Assembly: GCF_009295515.1 (NCBI RefSeq) | Contig: NZ_RQVV01000049.1 | Location: forward strand, 1 to 64,000 | Reading direction: 5' to 3' | DNA length: 64,000 nt | DNA from: Erwinia endophytica | GTDB lineage: Bacteria > Pseudomonadota > Gammaproteobacteria > Enterobacterales > Enterobacteriaceae | In this document: piece by piece, positions 18,182 through 26,389 of the stretch | Layout: each line of letters starts with the position of its first letter | Position numbering within the stretch: position 1 is the stretch's first letter | Notes under the pieces: generated by a model | Database searches by the model: none | Seen by the model: only the letters and a program-made list of their open reading frames with translations | Told to the model about the DNA's origin: nothing | Program-made: the position numbers and the translations under genes

Positions 18182-19543
18182 TTAGCGACCCGGGAAGCCT
18201 GGCGGCATCATACCTTTCATGCCGCGCAGCATCTTCGCCATACCGCCCTTCTTCATCTTCTTCATCATGCGCTGCATGTCGTCAAACTGCTTCAGCAAGC
18301 GGTTGACATCCTGTACCTGCATACCAGACCCCGTGGCGATACGACGCTTGCGGGAACCTTTGATTATCTCTGGTTTCTCACGTTCTTTACGGGTCATGGA
18401 ATTGATCATCGCTTCCATCCGGACCAGTACTTTGTCATCCATCTGCGATTTAACGTTATCCGGCAGTTGCCCCATGCCTGGCAGTTTACCCATCAGGTTG
18501 GCCATACCGCCCATGTTGCGCATCTGCTTCAACTGATCCAGAAAATCGTTCAGGTCAAAACCATCACCTTTTTTCAGTTTGCTGGCCAGTTTCTCTGCCT
18601 GCGCCCGATCAACCTTGCTCTCAATATCTTCGATCAGCGACAACACATCGCCCATGCCAAGGATACGTGAGGCAATACGATCCGGGTAGAACGGCTCCAG
18701 AGCGTCGGTTTTTTCACCGACCCCCATAAATTTAATCGGCTTACCGGTGATATGACGGATTGACAGCGCCGCACCGCCACGGGCATCGCCATCCACCTTG
18801 GTCAATACCACACCGGTCAGCGGCAGTGCTTCGTTAAATGCTTTCGCCGTGTTAGCGGCGTCCTGACCGGTCATCGCATCGACCACAAACAGGGTTTCAA
18901 CCGGGTTAATCGCGGCGTGTACCTGTTTGATCTCATCCATCATCGCTTCATCAACGTGCAAACGACCCGCGGTATCGACCAGCAGCACATCATAAAACTT
19001 AAGTTTAGCCTGCTGCAGCGCATCTTTAACGATATCGACTGGCTTTTGGCTCAAGTCTGATGGACAAAAATCCACTCCGACCTGTTCAGCCAACGTTTCC
19101 AACTGTTTGATTGCCGCCGGACGATAAACGTCAGCAGACACCACCAATACTTTTTTCTTGTGCTTCTCACGCAAGAATTTGCCCAGCTTGCCGACGCTGG
19201 TAGTTTTACCTGCCCCTTGCAGACCGGCCATCAGTACTACGGCAGGCGGCTGAGCGGCCAGATTCAGCGTGTTGTTTTCCGCCCCCATCGCGGCAACCAA
19301 CTCATTCTGCACGATTTTTACGAACTCCTGCCCCGGCGTCAGACTCTTGTTGACATCCTGGCCAACCGCGCGTTCTTTGACGCGGGAGATGAAGTCTCGC
19401 ACGACCGGCAGCGCAACATCCGCCTCAAGCAGCGCCATACGAACTTCACGCAGCGTGTCCTTAATGTTGTCTTCTGTCAGCCGTCCTCGGCCACTGATAT
19501 TGCGCAGGGTTTGCGACAATCTGTCGGTTAAATTATCAAACAT
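18182..19543 (-). CDS. ffh: Signal recognition particle protein Ffh
   Basis: GTPase that, with 4.5S RNA, binds signal anchors on nascent inner-membrane proteins and docks to FtsY. The start MFDNLTDRLSQTLRNI gives 453 residues, exactly the E. coli length; the frame extends upstream but without a ribosome binding site. The N and G domains carry GLQGAGKTTSVGKLG near residue 107, DTAGR and TKVDGDARGGAAL. The Met-rich M domain ends MKGMMPPGFPGR. Confidence 0.98.
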   Translation of the reverse strand: MFDNLTDRLSQTLRNISGRGRLTEDNIKDTLREVRMALLEADVALPVVRDFISRVKERAVGQDVNKSLTPGQEFVKIVQNELVAAMGAENNTLNLAAQPPAVVLMAGLQGAGKTTSVGKLGKFLREKHKKKVLVVSADVYRPAAIKQLETLAEQVGVDFCPSDLSQKPVDIVKDALQQAKLKFYDVLLVDTAGRLHVDEAMMDEIKQVHAAINPVETLFVVDAMTGQDAANTAKAFNEALPLTGVVLTKVDGDARGGAALSIRHITGKPIKFMGVGEKTDALEPFYPDRIASRILGMGDVLSLIEDIESKVDRAQAEKLASKLKKGDGFDLNDFLDQLKQMRNMGGMANLMGKLPGMGQLPDNVKSQMDDKVLVRMEAMINSMTRKEREKPEIIKGSRKRRIATGSGMQVQDVNRLLKQFDDMQRMMKKMKKGGMAKMLRGMKGMMPPGFPGR

Positions 19544-19709
19544 CGTCTCTCGCTCACGTAATTTGAGAGGTCGCCAGGCGACACAATGGCGCGAATTATA
19601 GCATGAAGACACAGCGATCTCAGCCATCTACGTTGAGATCGTTTGGAGCCAGCAGCCGCTGGCGCTATACTGCTTTTTTCCTTAGTCTTCCCGGTACCTG
19701 ACAACCTTT

Positions 19710-20501
19710 ATGTCTGTATTTGCGATTCTGGCGTTGTTCGCCTACTCCTTCAGCCTTGCTCTGATCATCCCCAGCCTATTGCGCAGACAAAGTGCCTGGC
19801 GGCGACTGGCGGTAATGTCGGCCTTTATTGCGCTGATCTGCCATGCCGTGGCGCTACAACAACATATTTTTGCCATGGGCAACGGTCAAAACCTCAGCCT
19901 GCTAAACATCGGTTCGCTGGTCAGCCTGATAATTTGCACCATCATGACTATCGTGGCTTCACGTAATCGTGGCTGGATACTGTTGCCAATTGTTTATAGC
20001 TTTGCGCTGATCAATCTGGCGTTTGCCACCTTTGTGCCGAATGCCTTTATTACTCACCTGGAAACTACGCCGGGGATGATGGTGCATATCGGCCTGGCAC
20101 TGTTTGCCTACGCCACGCTGATCATTGCTGCGCTTTATGCCTTACAATTGGCATGGATTGACTATCTGTTAAAAAACAAAAAGCTGGCGTTCAGTAACGA
20201 CATTCCGCCATTGATGTCCATCGAACGCAAAATGTTCCATATTACTCAGGTAGGGGTTGTACTGCTGACGTTGGTGTTGTGTACTGGCCTGTTCTATATG
20301 CATGATCTCTTCAGTCGCGAAAATATCGATAAAGCGGTGCTGTCGATCCTTGCCTGGTTCGTTTATATCGTTCTGCTTTGGGGCCACTATCATGAAGGCT
20401 GGCGAGGTCGTCGCGTTGCCTGGTTCAACTTTGGTGGAGCGTTTCTACTGACGATGGCTTATTTCGGTAGCCGTATGCTACAGCATTTCCTGACTTCCTG
20501 A
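19710..20501 (+). CDS. ypjD: Inner-membrane protein YpjD (cytochrome c assembly family)
   Basis: The 263 residues and start MSVFAILALFAYSFSLALI match enterobacterial YpjD, a CcmC/CcsA-like protein with about eight membrane segments and a Trp-rich stretch (AWFVYIVLLWGHYHEGWRG) like the haem-handling WWD family. E. coli YpjD and CorB are linked with Mg/Co transport. It is divergent from ffh and 25 bases before corB. Confidence 0.93.
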   Translation: MSVFAILALFAYSFSLALIIPSLLRRQSAWRRLAVMSAFIALICHAVALQQHIFAMGNGQNLSLLNIGSLVSLIICTIMTIVASRNRGWILLPIVYSFALINLAFATFVPNAFITHLETTPGMMVHIGLALFAYATLIIAALYALQLAWIDYLLKNKKLAFSNDIPPLMSIERKMFHITQVGVVLLTLVLCTGLFYMHDLFSRENIDKAVLSILAWFVYIVLLWGHYHEGWRGRRVAWFNFGGAFLLTMAYFGSRMLQHFLTS

Positions 20502-20526
20502 TTAACAACAACAAGGAATTCCTCTG

Positions 20527-21801
20527 TTGGAACACGTTTCAACGACCAGTCTGATCATGATTCTGGTGCTGATGGTTTTGGTGTCAGCGTGGTTTGCCGG
20601 TTCTGAAACCGGCATGATGACGCTAAACCGTTATAAGTTACGCCATCAAGCCAAAAATGGCAGCCGTGCCGCCCGCCGCGTAGAGAAGCTGCTGCGCCGT
20701 CCCGACCGTTTACTCAGCCTGGTGCTGATTGGCAACAACCTGGTTAACATTCTGGCGTCAGCGTTAGCGACCATCGTCGGGATGCGTATTCATGGCGATG
20801 AGGGCGTGGCAATTGCCACTGGCATCCTGACCTTCTGTGTGCTGGTGTTTGCCGAAGTTCTGCCAAAAACCATCGCCGCACTCTACCCTGAGAAAGTCGC
20901 TTTCCCGAGCAGTCTGTTACTGGGGCCGCTGCAAATGGTGATGATGCCCGTAGTCTGGCTGCTGAATACCATTACCCGTATTTTGATGCGCCTGGTCGGC
21001 ATGAAAACCGAAGGGGCTGTTAACTCTGCGCTGAGCAAGGAAGAACTGCGCACCATCGTCTATGAATCCCGCTCACTGATGTCCCGCCGTAACCAGGACA
21101 TGCTGCTGTCAGTGCTGGATCTGGAGAAAGTGAGTGTTGATGACATCATGGTGCCACGCAATGAAATTGTCGGGATCAACATCAACGATGACTGGAAGTC
21201 GATTGTCCGCCAACTAACCCATACACCGCATGGCCGCATCGTACTTTACCGTGACTCCCTTGATGACACCATCAGCATGCTGCGCGTGCGAGAAGCCTAT
21301 CGTCTGATGACTGAAAAGAAAGAGTTCACCAAAGAGGTGATGCTGCGCTCGGCTGACGAGATTTATTATGTGCCGGAAGGTACGCCGCTGAACGTACAAC
21401 TGGTGAAATTTCAACGTAACAAGAAAAAGGTCGGGCTGGTTGTCGATGAATATGGTGATATCAAAGGCCTGGTGACGATTGAAGATATTCTCGAAGAGAT
21501 TGTCGGCGACTTCACCACGTCCATGTCACCAACGCTGGCGGAAGAAGTGGTACCGCAAAATGATGGCTCAGTACTGATTGAAGGCAGCGCCAACATCCGT
21601 GAACTGAACAAAGCGTTTAACTGGAACCTGCCGGAAGATGAGGCTCGCACGGTTAATGGGATGATTCTGGAAGCTATTGAGGACATCCCCTTACCAAACA
21701 CCACGGTACATATCGGCCAGTATGCGGTGGATATTCTCGACGTACAGGAAAACATGATTAAACAGGTTCGCATCACGCCGCAAAAATCGCTAAGGGAATA
21801 A
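20527..21801 (+). CDS. corB: CNNM/CorC-family magnesium-cobalt efflux protein CorB (YfjD)
   Basis: The 424 residues have a DUF21 membrane domain (LIMILVLMVLVSAWFAGSETGMMTLNRYKL, FAEVLPKTIAALYPEKVAF), a CBS pair (VDDIMVPRNEIVGI, VGLVVDEYGDIKGLVTIEDILEEIVGD) and a CorC-HlyC C-terminal domain. The start is TTG at 20527 behind AAGGAA, giving MEHVSTT as in E. coli YfjD. It forms an operon with ypjD and ends at a hairpin before convergent luxS. Confidence 0.95.
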   Translation: MEHVSTTSLIMILVLMVLVSAWFAGSETGMMTLNRYKLRHQAKNGSRAARRVEKLLRRPDRLLSLVLIGNNLVNILASALATIVGMRIHGDEGVAIATGILTFCVLVFAEVLPKTIAALYPEKVAFPSSLLLGPLQMVMMPVVWLLNTITRILMRLVGMKTEGAVNSALSKEELRTIVYESRSLMSRRNQDMLLSVLDLEKVSVDDIMVPRNEIVGININDDWKSIVRQLTHTPHGRIVLYRDSLDDTISMLRVREAYRLMTEKKEFTKEVMLRSADEIYYVPEGTPLNVQLVKFQRNKKKVGLVVDEYGDIKGLVTIEDILEEIVGDFTTSMSPTLAEEVVPQNDGSVLIEGSANIRELNKAFNWNLPEDEARTVNGMILEAIEDIPLPNTTVHIGQYAVDILDVQENMIKQVRITPQKSLRE

Positions 21802-21821
21802 AACCAGCAAGAGAAATCCAT

Positions 21822-21855
21822 CCCCTGCAGCTGATAGTATTCAGTACTGCAGGGG
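21822..21855. terminator. Hairpin between corB and luxS
   Basis: CCCCTGCAGCTGA and TCAGTACTGCAGGGG pair over 13 bp with one 2-base bulge and a 6-base loop, between convergent genes. There is no strong T run. Confidence 0.6.
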
Positions 21856-21900
21856 AAAGCGTTGCCGCCCCGGCGATCGAGACGGTAAAACGGCATTGCA

Positions 21901-22416
21901 CTAAATATGTAATTCTTGCAGTTTTTCTTTCGGCAGGGCCAGCGCATCGTTATGGTTAATACCAATATCGTGGTCGACGATATGACGGGCGATATCCTGT
22001 GCTTCAGCTAAAGAGTGCATTTGCCAGGTGCCACACTGATACTCATTCAACTCAGGAATGGTGCGCTGGTCAGTGACTTTCAGCACATCCTGCATCGCTT
22101 CTTTCCAGGCTTTGGCCACGCGCTGCTCGTCCGGCGTACCAATCAGGCTCATATAGAAACCCGTGCGACACCCCATTGGGGAGATGTCGATGATCTCCAC
22201 ACCGTCACCATTTAAATGATTACGCATAAAACCAGCAAACAAGTGCTCCAACGTGTGGATACCACGCTCAGGCATGACTTCTTTGTTTGGCTTGCAAAAA
22301 CGCAAGTCGAAGACGGTAATGGTATCGCCATGAGGAGTGTTCATGGTCTTGGCTACGCGTACCGCAGGTGCCGCCATGATAGTGTGATCGACGGTAAAGC
22401 TATCCAGCAATGGCAT
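21901..22416 (-). CDS. luxS: S-ribosylhomocysteine lyase LuxS
   Basis: Cleaves S-ribosylhomocysteine to homocysteine and DPD, the AI-2 precursor, in the activated methyl cycle. The 171 residues match E. coli LuxS. The metal site is HTLEH (His54, His58) with Cys near 128 in YQCGTW; catalytic Cys is in [16 protein letters not shown] precedes the ATG. It sits next to micA and gshA as in other Enterobacterales. Confidence 0.99.
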   Translation of the reverse strand: MPLLDSFTVDHTIMAAPAVRVAKTMNTPHGDTITVFDLRFCKPNKEVMPERGIHTLEHLFAGFMRNHLNGDGVEIIDISPMGCRTGFYMSLIGTPDEQRVAKAWKEAMQDVLKVTDQRTIPELNEYQCGTWQMHSLAEAQDIARHIVDHDIGINHNDALALPKEKLQELHI

Positions 22417-22456
22417 ATTGTTACCTCAACTAAAATGAATTTATTTTTGCAACGAT

Positions 22457-22484
22457 GAAACTTTCTCTGTGGTCCCGGGTCTGA
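22457..22484 (+). promoter_or_regulatory. sigma-E promoter of micA
   Basis: GAAACTT (22457-22463), a 16-base spacer and TCTGA (22480-22484) match the RpoE consensus GGAACTT-N16-TCTGA, seven bases before the MicA 5' end. Confidence 0.9.
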
Positions 22485-22490
22485 ATATAT

Positions 22491-22567
22491 GAAAGACGCG
22501 CATTTTGTTATCATCATCCCTGACAACAGAGATGTTATGTTTGGCCACCATCGTGTGGCCATTTTCT
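22491..22567 (+). ncRNA. micA: MicA small regulatory RNA
   Basis: Located between luxS and gshA as in E. coli. The 5' part GAAAGACGCGCATTTTGTTA then TCATCATCCCTGA matches the conserved MicA seed, which base-pairs with ompA and other porin mRNAs through Hfq. The 3' end is a GGCCAC-N6-GTGGCC hairpin followed by ATTTTCTTTT. The middle (ACAACAGAGATGTTATG) differs from E. coli but keeps an internal stem. A sigma-E promoter lies directly upstream. Confidence 0.93.
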
Positions 22568-22573
22568 TTTGTG

Positions 22574-24133
22574 TTAGCGTCTACTCTGCAGAAAATCTTC
22601 AAAGCTCAGCGTATCACTTTCTTCAATTTCCTGCTGATGATCCTTTGAGCGAATAGCCTCCTGCTCAAACTGCGATTCAGTGAGGATCTCCAGCCTTTCT
22701 TCCGCTAACTGATGATGATACTGCTCCGACAGCGCCAGACCTGTTCCCACAATGCCGTTCTCTTTTAACGCCTCCAGGAAGCGGGCGGAATAAGTCAGTC
22801 CGGGATCGTCAAACGAAGCAACCAGGCGATCACAGACGACCTGGTACTGATGATCACCCTGTTGACGGTCCAGCGTTTCCGCCACGCGCCGTAAATCCCT
22901 GAACAGCGTTTTACCCACATCCTGCAACGGATGCTGCGCTTCACCGCAGCCGACACCCAACATCAGTCCCGGTTTACGCCCTTCAAGGATGACCCGATTC
23001 CAGTTAGTTCGCGTACATTGCAGCTCTGCACTGCTCATCTCCGGCGCATCAGCCAGCGTACACCAAATCAGAAACAGATCGAGGAAACGCACCTGATTTT
23101 CATCCACGCCAATAGACGAGAACGGATTAATGTCCAGCGAACGCACTTCAATATACTCAATGCCGCCACGCAGTAAAGCATCTGAAGGGTTCTCATCTGA
23201 ACGTGTTACGCGTTTGGGGCGAATCGGGGCATACAACTCGTTTTCGATCTGTAACACGTTGGTGTTAAGCTGCAACCAGTTACCCTGCTCATCCTTCACC
23301 CCCAGCTTCGCATACTCTTGCGAAGGCGTTTTGATCGCCGCTTTCAGCGCCTTCACATAGTCTGGCAAATTGTTGAAGGTAATACCAAGACCGCTTTGTG
23401 ACTTATTGGTATAACCTAAATCGCTCAGGCGCAAAGAGGTGGCATAAGGTAGATAAAGCATACCTTTATCGGTGCGCTCAAACGGCAACGCCGTCTCTTT
23501 CCCTTGCAGGAAAGAGGAACAAATCGCGGGTGAAGCGCCGAACAGATAAGGAATAATCCAGCCAAAGCGGTAGTAATTACGGATTAAGCGTAGATAACCA
23601 GCAGAAATGGCGTCTTTCCCACTCTCAGCATCGTCCACATTGGCCCACGCCCGCCAGAAGCTCTGCGGCAATGAGAAGTTATAATGCACCCCGGAAATCA
23701 CCTGCATCAACGCGCCATAGCGATTCTTTAATCCTTCACGATACAGCGTTTTCAACTTACCGATGTTCGAAAAACCATACTGCGCCAGCTCAATCTGCTG
23801 GCTGTCTTCGATCAGGCAAGGCATGCTCATCGGCCACATCCGCTCTTCACCAAGATTGTGGGAAACATGACGATGAATATCGCGCAGAAAAGCCAGCAGA
23901 TGATCGATGTCGTGATCAACCGGCGTAATAAACTCGAGCAGCGTTTCCGCAAAATCAGTGGTGATCCACTTGTGCGTCAGGGCTGAGCCAAACGATGACG
24001 GGTGTCCGGTAGCGGCCAGGTGACCATCAGGTTTGACACGCAACGTTTCACGCTCAATACCACGACCAATACCTTGCAATGCGTCAGGGTGGGCTTCCAG
24101 CCAGGAAAGCGCCTGTGATACGTCCGGGATCAA
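22574..24133 (-). CDS. gshA: Glutamate-cysteine ligase GshA
   Basis: First step of glutathione synthesis: ATP-dependent joining of Glu and Cys. The 519 residues match the proteobacterial type (E. coli 518), with [44 protein letters not shown] and [12 protein letters not shown]. The start is TTG, as in E. coli, behind a GGGAGGT ribosome binding site that makes the choice firm. The MicA terminator lies seven bases beyond its stop on the other strand. Confidence 0.98.
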   Translation of the reverse strand: MIPDVSQALSWLEAHPDALQGIGRGIERETLRVKPDGHLAATGHPSSFGSALTHKWITTDFAETLLEFITPVDHDIDHLLAFLRDIHRHVSHNLGEERMWPMSMPCLIEDSQQIELAQYGFSNIGKLKTLYREGLKNRYGALMQVISGVHYNFSLPQSFWRAWANVDDAESGKDAISAGYLRLIRNYYRFGWIIPYLFGASPAICSSFLQGKETALPFERTDKGMLYLPYATSLRLSDLGYTNKSQSGLGITFNNLPDYVKALKAAIKTPSQEYAKLGVKDEQGNWLQLNTNVLQIENELYAPIRPKRVTRSDENPSDALLRGGIEYIEVRSLDINPFSSIGVDENQVRFLDLFLIWCTLADAPEMSSAELQCTRTNWNRVILEGRKPGLMLGVGCGEAQHPLQDVGKTLFRDLRRVAETLDRQQGDHQYQVVCDRLVASFDDPGLTYSARFLEALKENGIVGTGLALSEQYHHQLAEERLEILTESQFEQEAIRSKDHQQEIEESDTLSFEDFLQSRR

Positions 24134-24423
24134 ATTGACCTCCCGCTTGGGGAAAATTTATTATTGTTCAGCATAATGTTAACCGCAGCGCGGATGAATC
24201 GCTAATCCACGCTACCTTTCCATGCCCTGTAGTGTTACGAAGACCAGCAAGCAATGATAATAGTTATCAGGCTGCTCAACGTGTTCGCTCGTGCGGCGCT
24301 AAAACAATACCTGGAACAGCAGGCAAGCATACCGGACAGCAGACCGCACAACTCAGCCACTCCGTAGCCACATGGCCTGGAGGAAAAGCCAGGCAAACAG
24401 TACCTCCCTGGTAAACCATTCGT
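24134..24423. other. Gene-free stretch where E. coli has yqaA
   Basis: In E. coli yqaA lies between gshA and yqaB. Here no intact frame exists. Minus-strand pieces (for example LLVFVTLQGM and GYGVAELCGLLSGM, in different frames) faintly recall the YqaA C terminus, so this may be a decayed copy. A small GCCTGG/CCAGGC stem lies at about 24,379-24,398. Confidence 0.3.
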
Positions 24424-24990
24424 TCACAGCAGGCGAACATCAACAAAATCCATTCCTGCCGCCTGCGCGGCCTGAATGCCAAAATCAGCATCCTCAAACA
24501 CCACACAGCGTGTCGGCGCTACCTTGATAAGCTCAGCACAACGCAAAAAGGTATCAGGTTCAGGTTTGTGACGCGTAACGTCATCAGCGCCCACGATGGC
24601 ATCGAAATAGTCACGCAGCCCTAAATGCTGCAATAATGCCTCCGCCATCGCATGTTCACTGCCGGTGCCGACCGCCATCGGGCGGCGCCCTTTATAGGCC
24701 TTTACCACCTCAACCAACGCTAAAGGCTGTACGGTATCGAACAATATCTCTCTTAAAACAGCCGTTTTCTCGGCTGCCAGCACCATGGGGTCAAGATTGC
24801 TCTGTTGGCTGGCGATAATCACTTCAGCAATACGCCAGGTCGGAGAACCATTCAGTCCTGTCACTGTGCGTTCATCAAAACTCAAACCATAGCGGGTCAG
24901 TACAACATCCCAGGCTTTACGGTGCGTCGGCTCGGTATCAAGGATAGTGCCATCCATATCGAATATCAGACCGTCATACCCCTCGTACAT
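24424..24990 (-). CDS. yqaB: HAD phosphatase YqaB (fructose-1-phosphatase)
   Basis: HAD-superfamily sugar phosphatase of 188 residues, the E. coli YqaB length. It has nucleophile motif LIFDMDGTILDTEPTHRKAW, AVGTGSEHAMAEALL (motif II), KPEPDTFL with catalytic Lys, and FEDADFGIQAAQAAGM (motif IV). E. coli YqaB dephosphorylates fructose 1-phosphate and 6-phosphogluconate. Confidence 0.95.
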   Translation of the reverse strand: MYEGYDGLIFDMDGTILDTEPTHRKAWDVVLTRYGLSFDERTVTGLNGSPTWRIAEVIIASQQSNLDPMVLAAEKTAVLREILFDTVQPLALVEVVKAYKGRRPMAVGTGSEHAMAEALLQHLGLRDYFDAIVGADDVTRHKPEPDTFLRCAELIKVAPTRCVVFEDADFGIQAAQAAGMDFVDVRLL

Positions 24991-25062
24991 ACACTCATCT
25001 CCCCTTGCACCCGCAAATGAATACTTTAGCGCAAAGCAATTGAATTGTCGCGAGGGGGAGCA

Positions 25063-25170
25063 ATGGGAAAATACTTTGAATTAATTAACGTTTTTTTATT
25101 ATCGGAATTTGATGTCAGAAAATACGCAGAGGATGACACAGAGAAGAAATGGGATTATTCGTTGACATAG
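25063..25170 (+). CDS. Candidate 35-residue small protein
   Basis: ATG follows GAGGGGGAG at a good distance and opens a 35-codon frame with a hydrophobic start (MGKYFELINVFLLSEFDV) and charged end (EDDTEKKWDYSLT). The start resembles the first helix of colicin-immunity-like small proteins, so this may be the head of a truncated gene. The surrounding 24,991-25,306 region shows nothing else I can name. Confidence 0.3.
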   Translation: MGKYFELINVFLLSEFDVRKYAEDDTEKKWDYSLT

Positions 25171-25306
25171 TAATCAGCGATGTATCAGGGAGATTCAACG
25201 TTGCCTCAATCTTGCGATCTATTACAAAACACCGCCATCACACTCTGCACATACTGATATATCTCAGAGAGAGACAGAAACATGCTGCCAACCGCTCTAC
25301 AAGATA

Positions 25307-25383
25307 TGGTGCATCCGGGAGGATTCGAACCTCCGACCGCTCGGTTCGTAGCCGAGTACTCTATCCAGCTGAGCTACGGATGC
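25307..25383 (-). tRNA. tRNA-Arg (ACG)
   Basis: Seventy-seven bases including encoded CCA: acceptor GCATCCG/CGGATGC, D-arm AGCTCAGCTGGATAGAGT, anticodon loop with ACG (read CGU/CGC/CGA after inosine modification), T-loop GTTCGAATC. Same gene family and place as E. coli argQZYV. Confidence 0.97.
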
Positions 25384-25468
25384 ATAATAAAACAATGCTA
25401 CACAGTAATGCTAAAATTCATCTTGATACAGGGACACTGCATCGGTACTTCTTTTTCTCTAAAGAGAA

Positions 25469-25545
25469 TGGTGCATCCGGGAGGATTCGAACCTCCGACC
25501 GCTCGGTTCGTAGCCGAGTACTCTATCCAGCTGAGCTACGGATGC
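25469..25545 (-). tRNA. tRNA-Arg (ACG), second copy
   Basis: Sequence-identical to the copy at 25307-25383 over all 77 bases, separated by 85 bases of unique spacer. A tandem duplication within the argQZYV-type array (E. coli has four). Confidence 0.97.
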
Positions 25546-25548
25546 AAA

Positions 25549-25641
25549 TGGCGGTGAGGCGGGGATTCGAACCCCGGATGCAGCTTTTGACCGCATACTC
25601 CCTTAGCAGGGGAGCGCCTTCAGCCTCTCGGCCACCTCACC
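25549..25641 (-). tRNA. tRNA-Ser (GCT)
   Basis: Ninety-three bases with encoded CCA, acceptor GGTGAGG/CCTCACC, a long class II variable arm, and anticodon GCT for AGU/AGC. Matches serV at the head of the E. coli array. Only three bases separate it from the Arg gene, so they are one transcript. Confidence 0.97.
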
Positions 25642-25919
25642 ACACGCCCTCTTTCGAGTTGTGCTTCAGAACATTGTTTCCGCTCATCGGCACTGCGTGG
25701 CGCACATATTACTTTCCCGCACTTATAAGTCAAACAATTTTTCCCACCAAATGTTTGATTGCGCAATTCCCGCCCAATACGGGTATTTTGGCGGCAAAAA
25801 GAGTGGATTATCAACAATAATTCGGGTAACGAAAGACAATAAGCAACAACATGGCAAAGTGAGCAATAAGAAGATGAAACAGAGGAAATGGGGAAAAATG
25901 GGGAGAGGGGAAAACCGGT

Positions 25920-25949
25920 AGCGCCTCGCTATGATGTTAGCGAGGCGCT
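25920..25949 (-). terminator. csrA terminator
   Basis: Perfect 12-bp stem AGCGCCTCGCTA/TAGCGAGGCGCT with a 6-base loop, seven bases past the csrA stop. Bases 25,642-25,919 between it and tRNA-Ser show no gene; the tRNA promoter should lie there. Confidence 0.85.
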
Positions 25950-25956
25950 GGATCCG

Positions 25957-26142
25957 TTAGTAACTCGTTTGCTGCGTTTTTTCGGCCTGGATGCGCTGAT
26001 AGATCTCTTCGCGATGAACCGAAACTTCTTTAGGGGCGTTCACACCGATACGAACCTGATTCCCTTTTACTCCCAGCACCGTTACAGTCACCTCATCACC
26101 TATCATGAGGGTTTCACCAACTCGACGAGTTAGAATAAGCAT
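25957..26142 (-). CDS. csrA: Carbon storage regulator CsrA
   Basis: Homodimeric RNA-binding protein that represses or stabilises mRNAs through GGA motifs and controls glycogen, motility and biofilm. Sixty-one residues, [24 protein letters not shown], as in E. coli, with the RNA-contacting [10 protein letters not shown]. The ribosome binding site (CAAGGAGCAAAGA before ATG) itself contains a GGA, consistent with known autorepression. Confidence 0.99.
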   Translation of the reverse strand: MLILTRRVGETLMIGDEVTVTVLGVKGNQVRIGVNAPKEVSVHREEIYQRIQAEKTQQTSY

Positions 26143-26335
26143 TCTTTGCTCCTTGAAAGATTAAAAGAGTCGGGCTAACTGTCTCCCGGCATTATCCATC
26201 ATATAACGCTAAATGTAGACTATGACAAATACACCACAAGTGCACCATCATACCAATACATTCTGCTGATACTTAGTTTAGCCGAAATACACACCATCAA
26301 CCTGACTTTGTGTTTTATTGAGAACGCACCTGACC

Positions 26336-26362
26336 AAAAACACTGTGGAACCCTCGCCACAG
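26336..26362 (-). terminator. alaS terminator
   Basis: CTGTGG-N8-CCACAG followed on the minus strand by TGTTTTTGG, 28 bases past the alaS stop. Bases 26,143-26,335 form the csrA leader region. Confidence 0.75.
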
Positions 26363-26389
26363 CGTCCTCTGAGGTACCTTTTTAATGTG

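Noticed and set aside
25307-25545. Direct repeats of about 77 bases that might look like a CRISPR or mobile repeat
   Set aside because: They are two identical tRNA-Arg genes with full cloverleaf features.
25149-25820. Open frame of 223 codons across the tRNA cluster
   Set aside because: It reads through three tRNA genes on the other strand and repeats the same peptide for each tRNA-Arg copy; not a protein gene.
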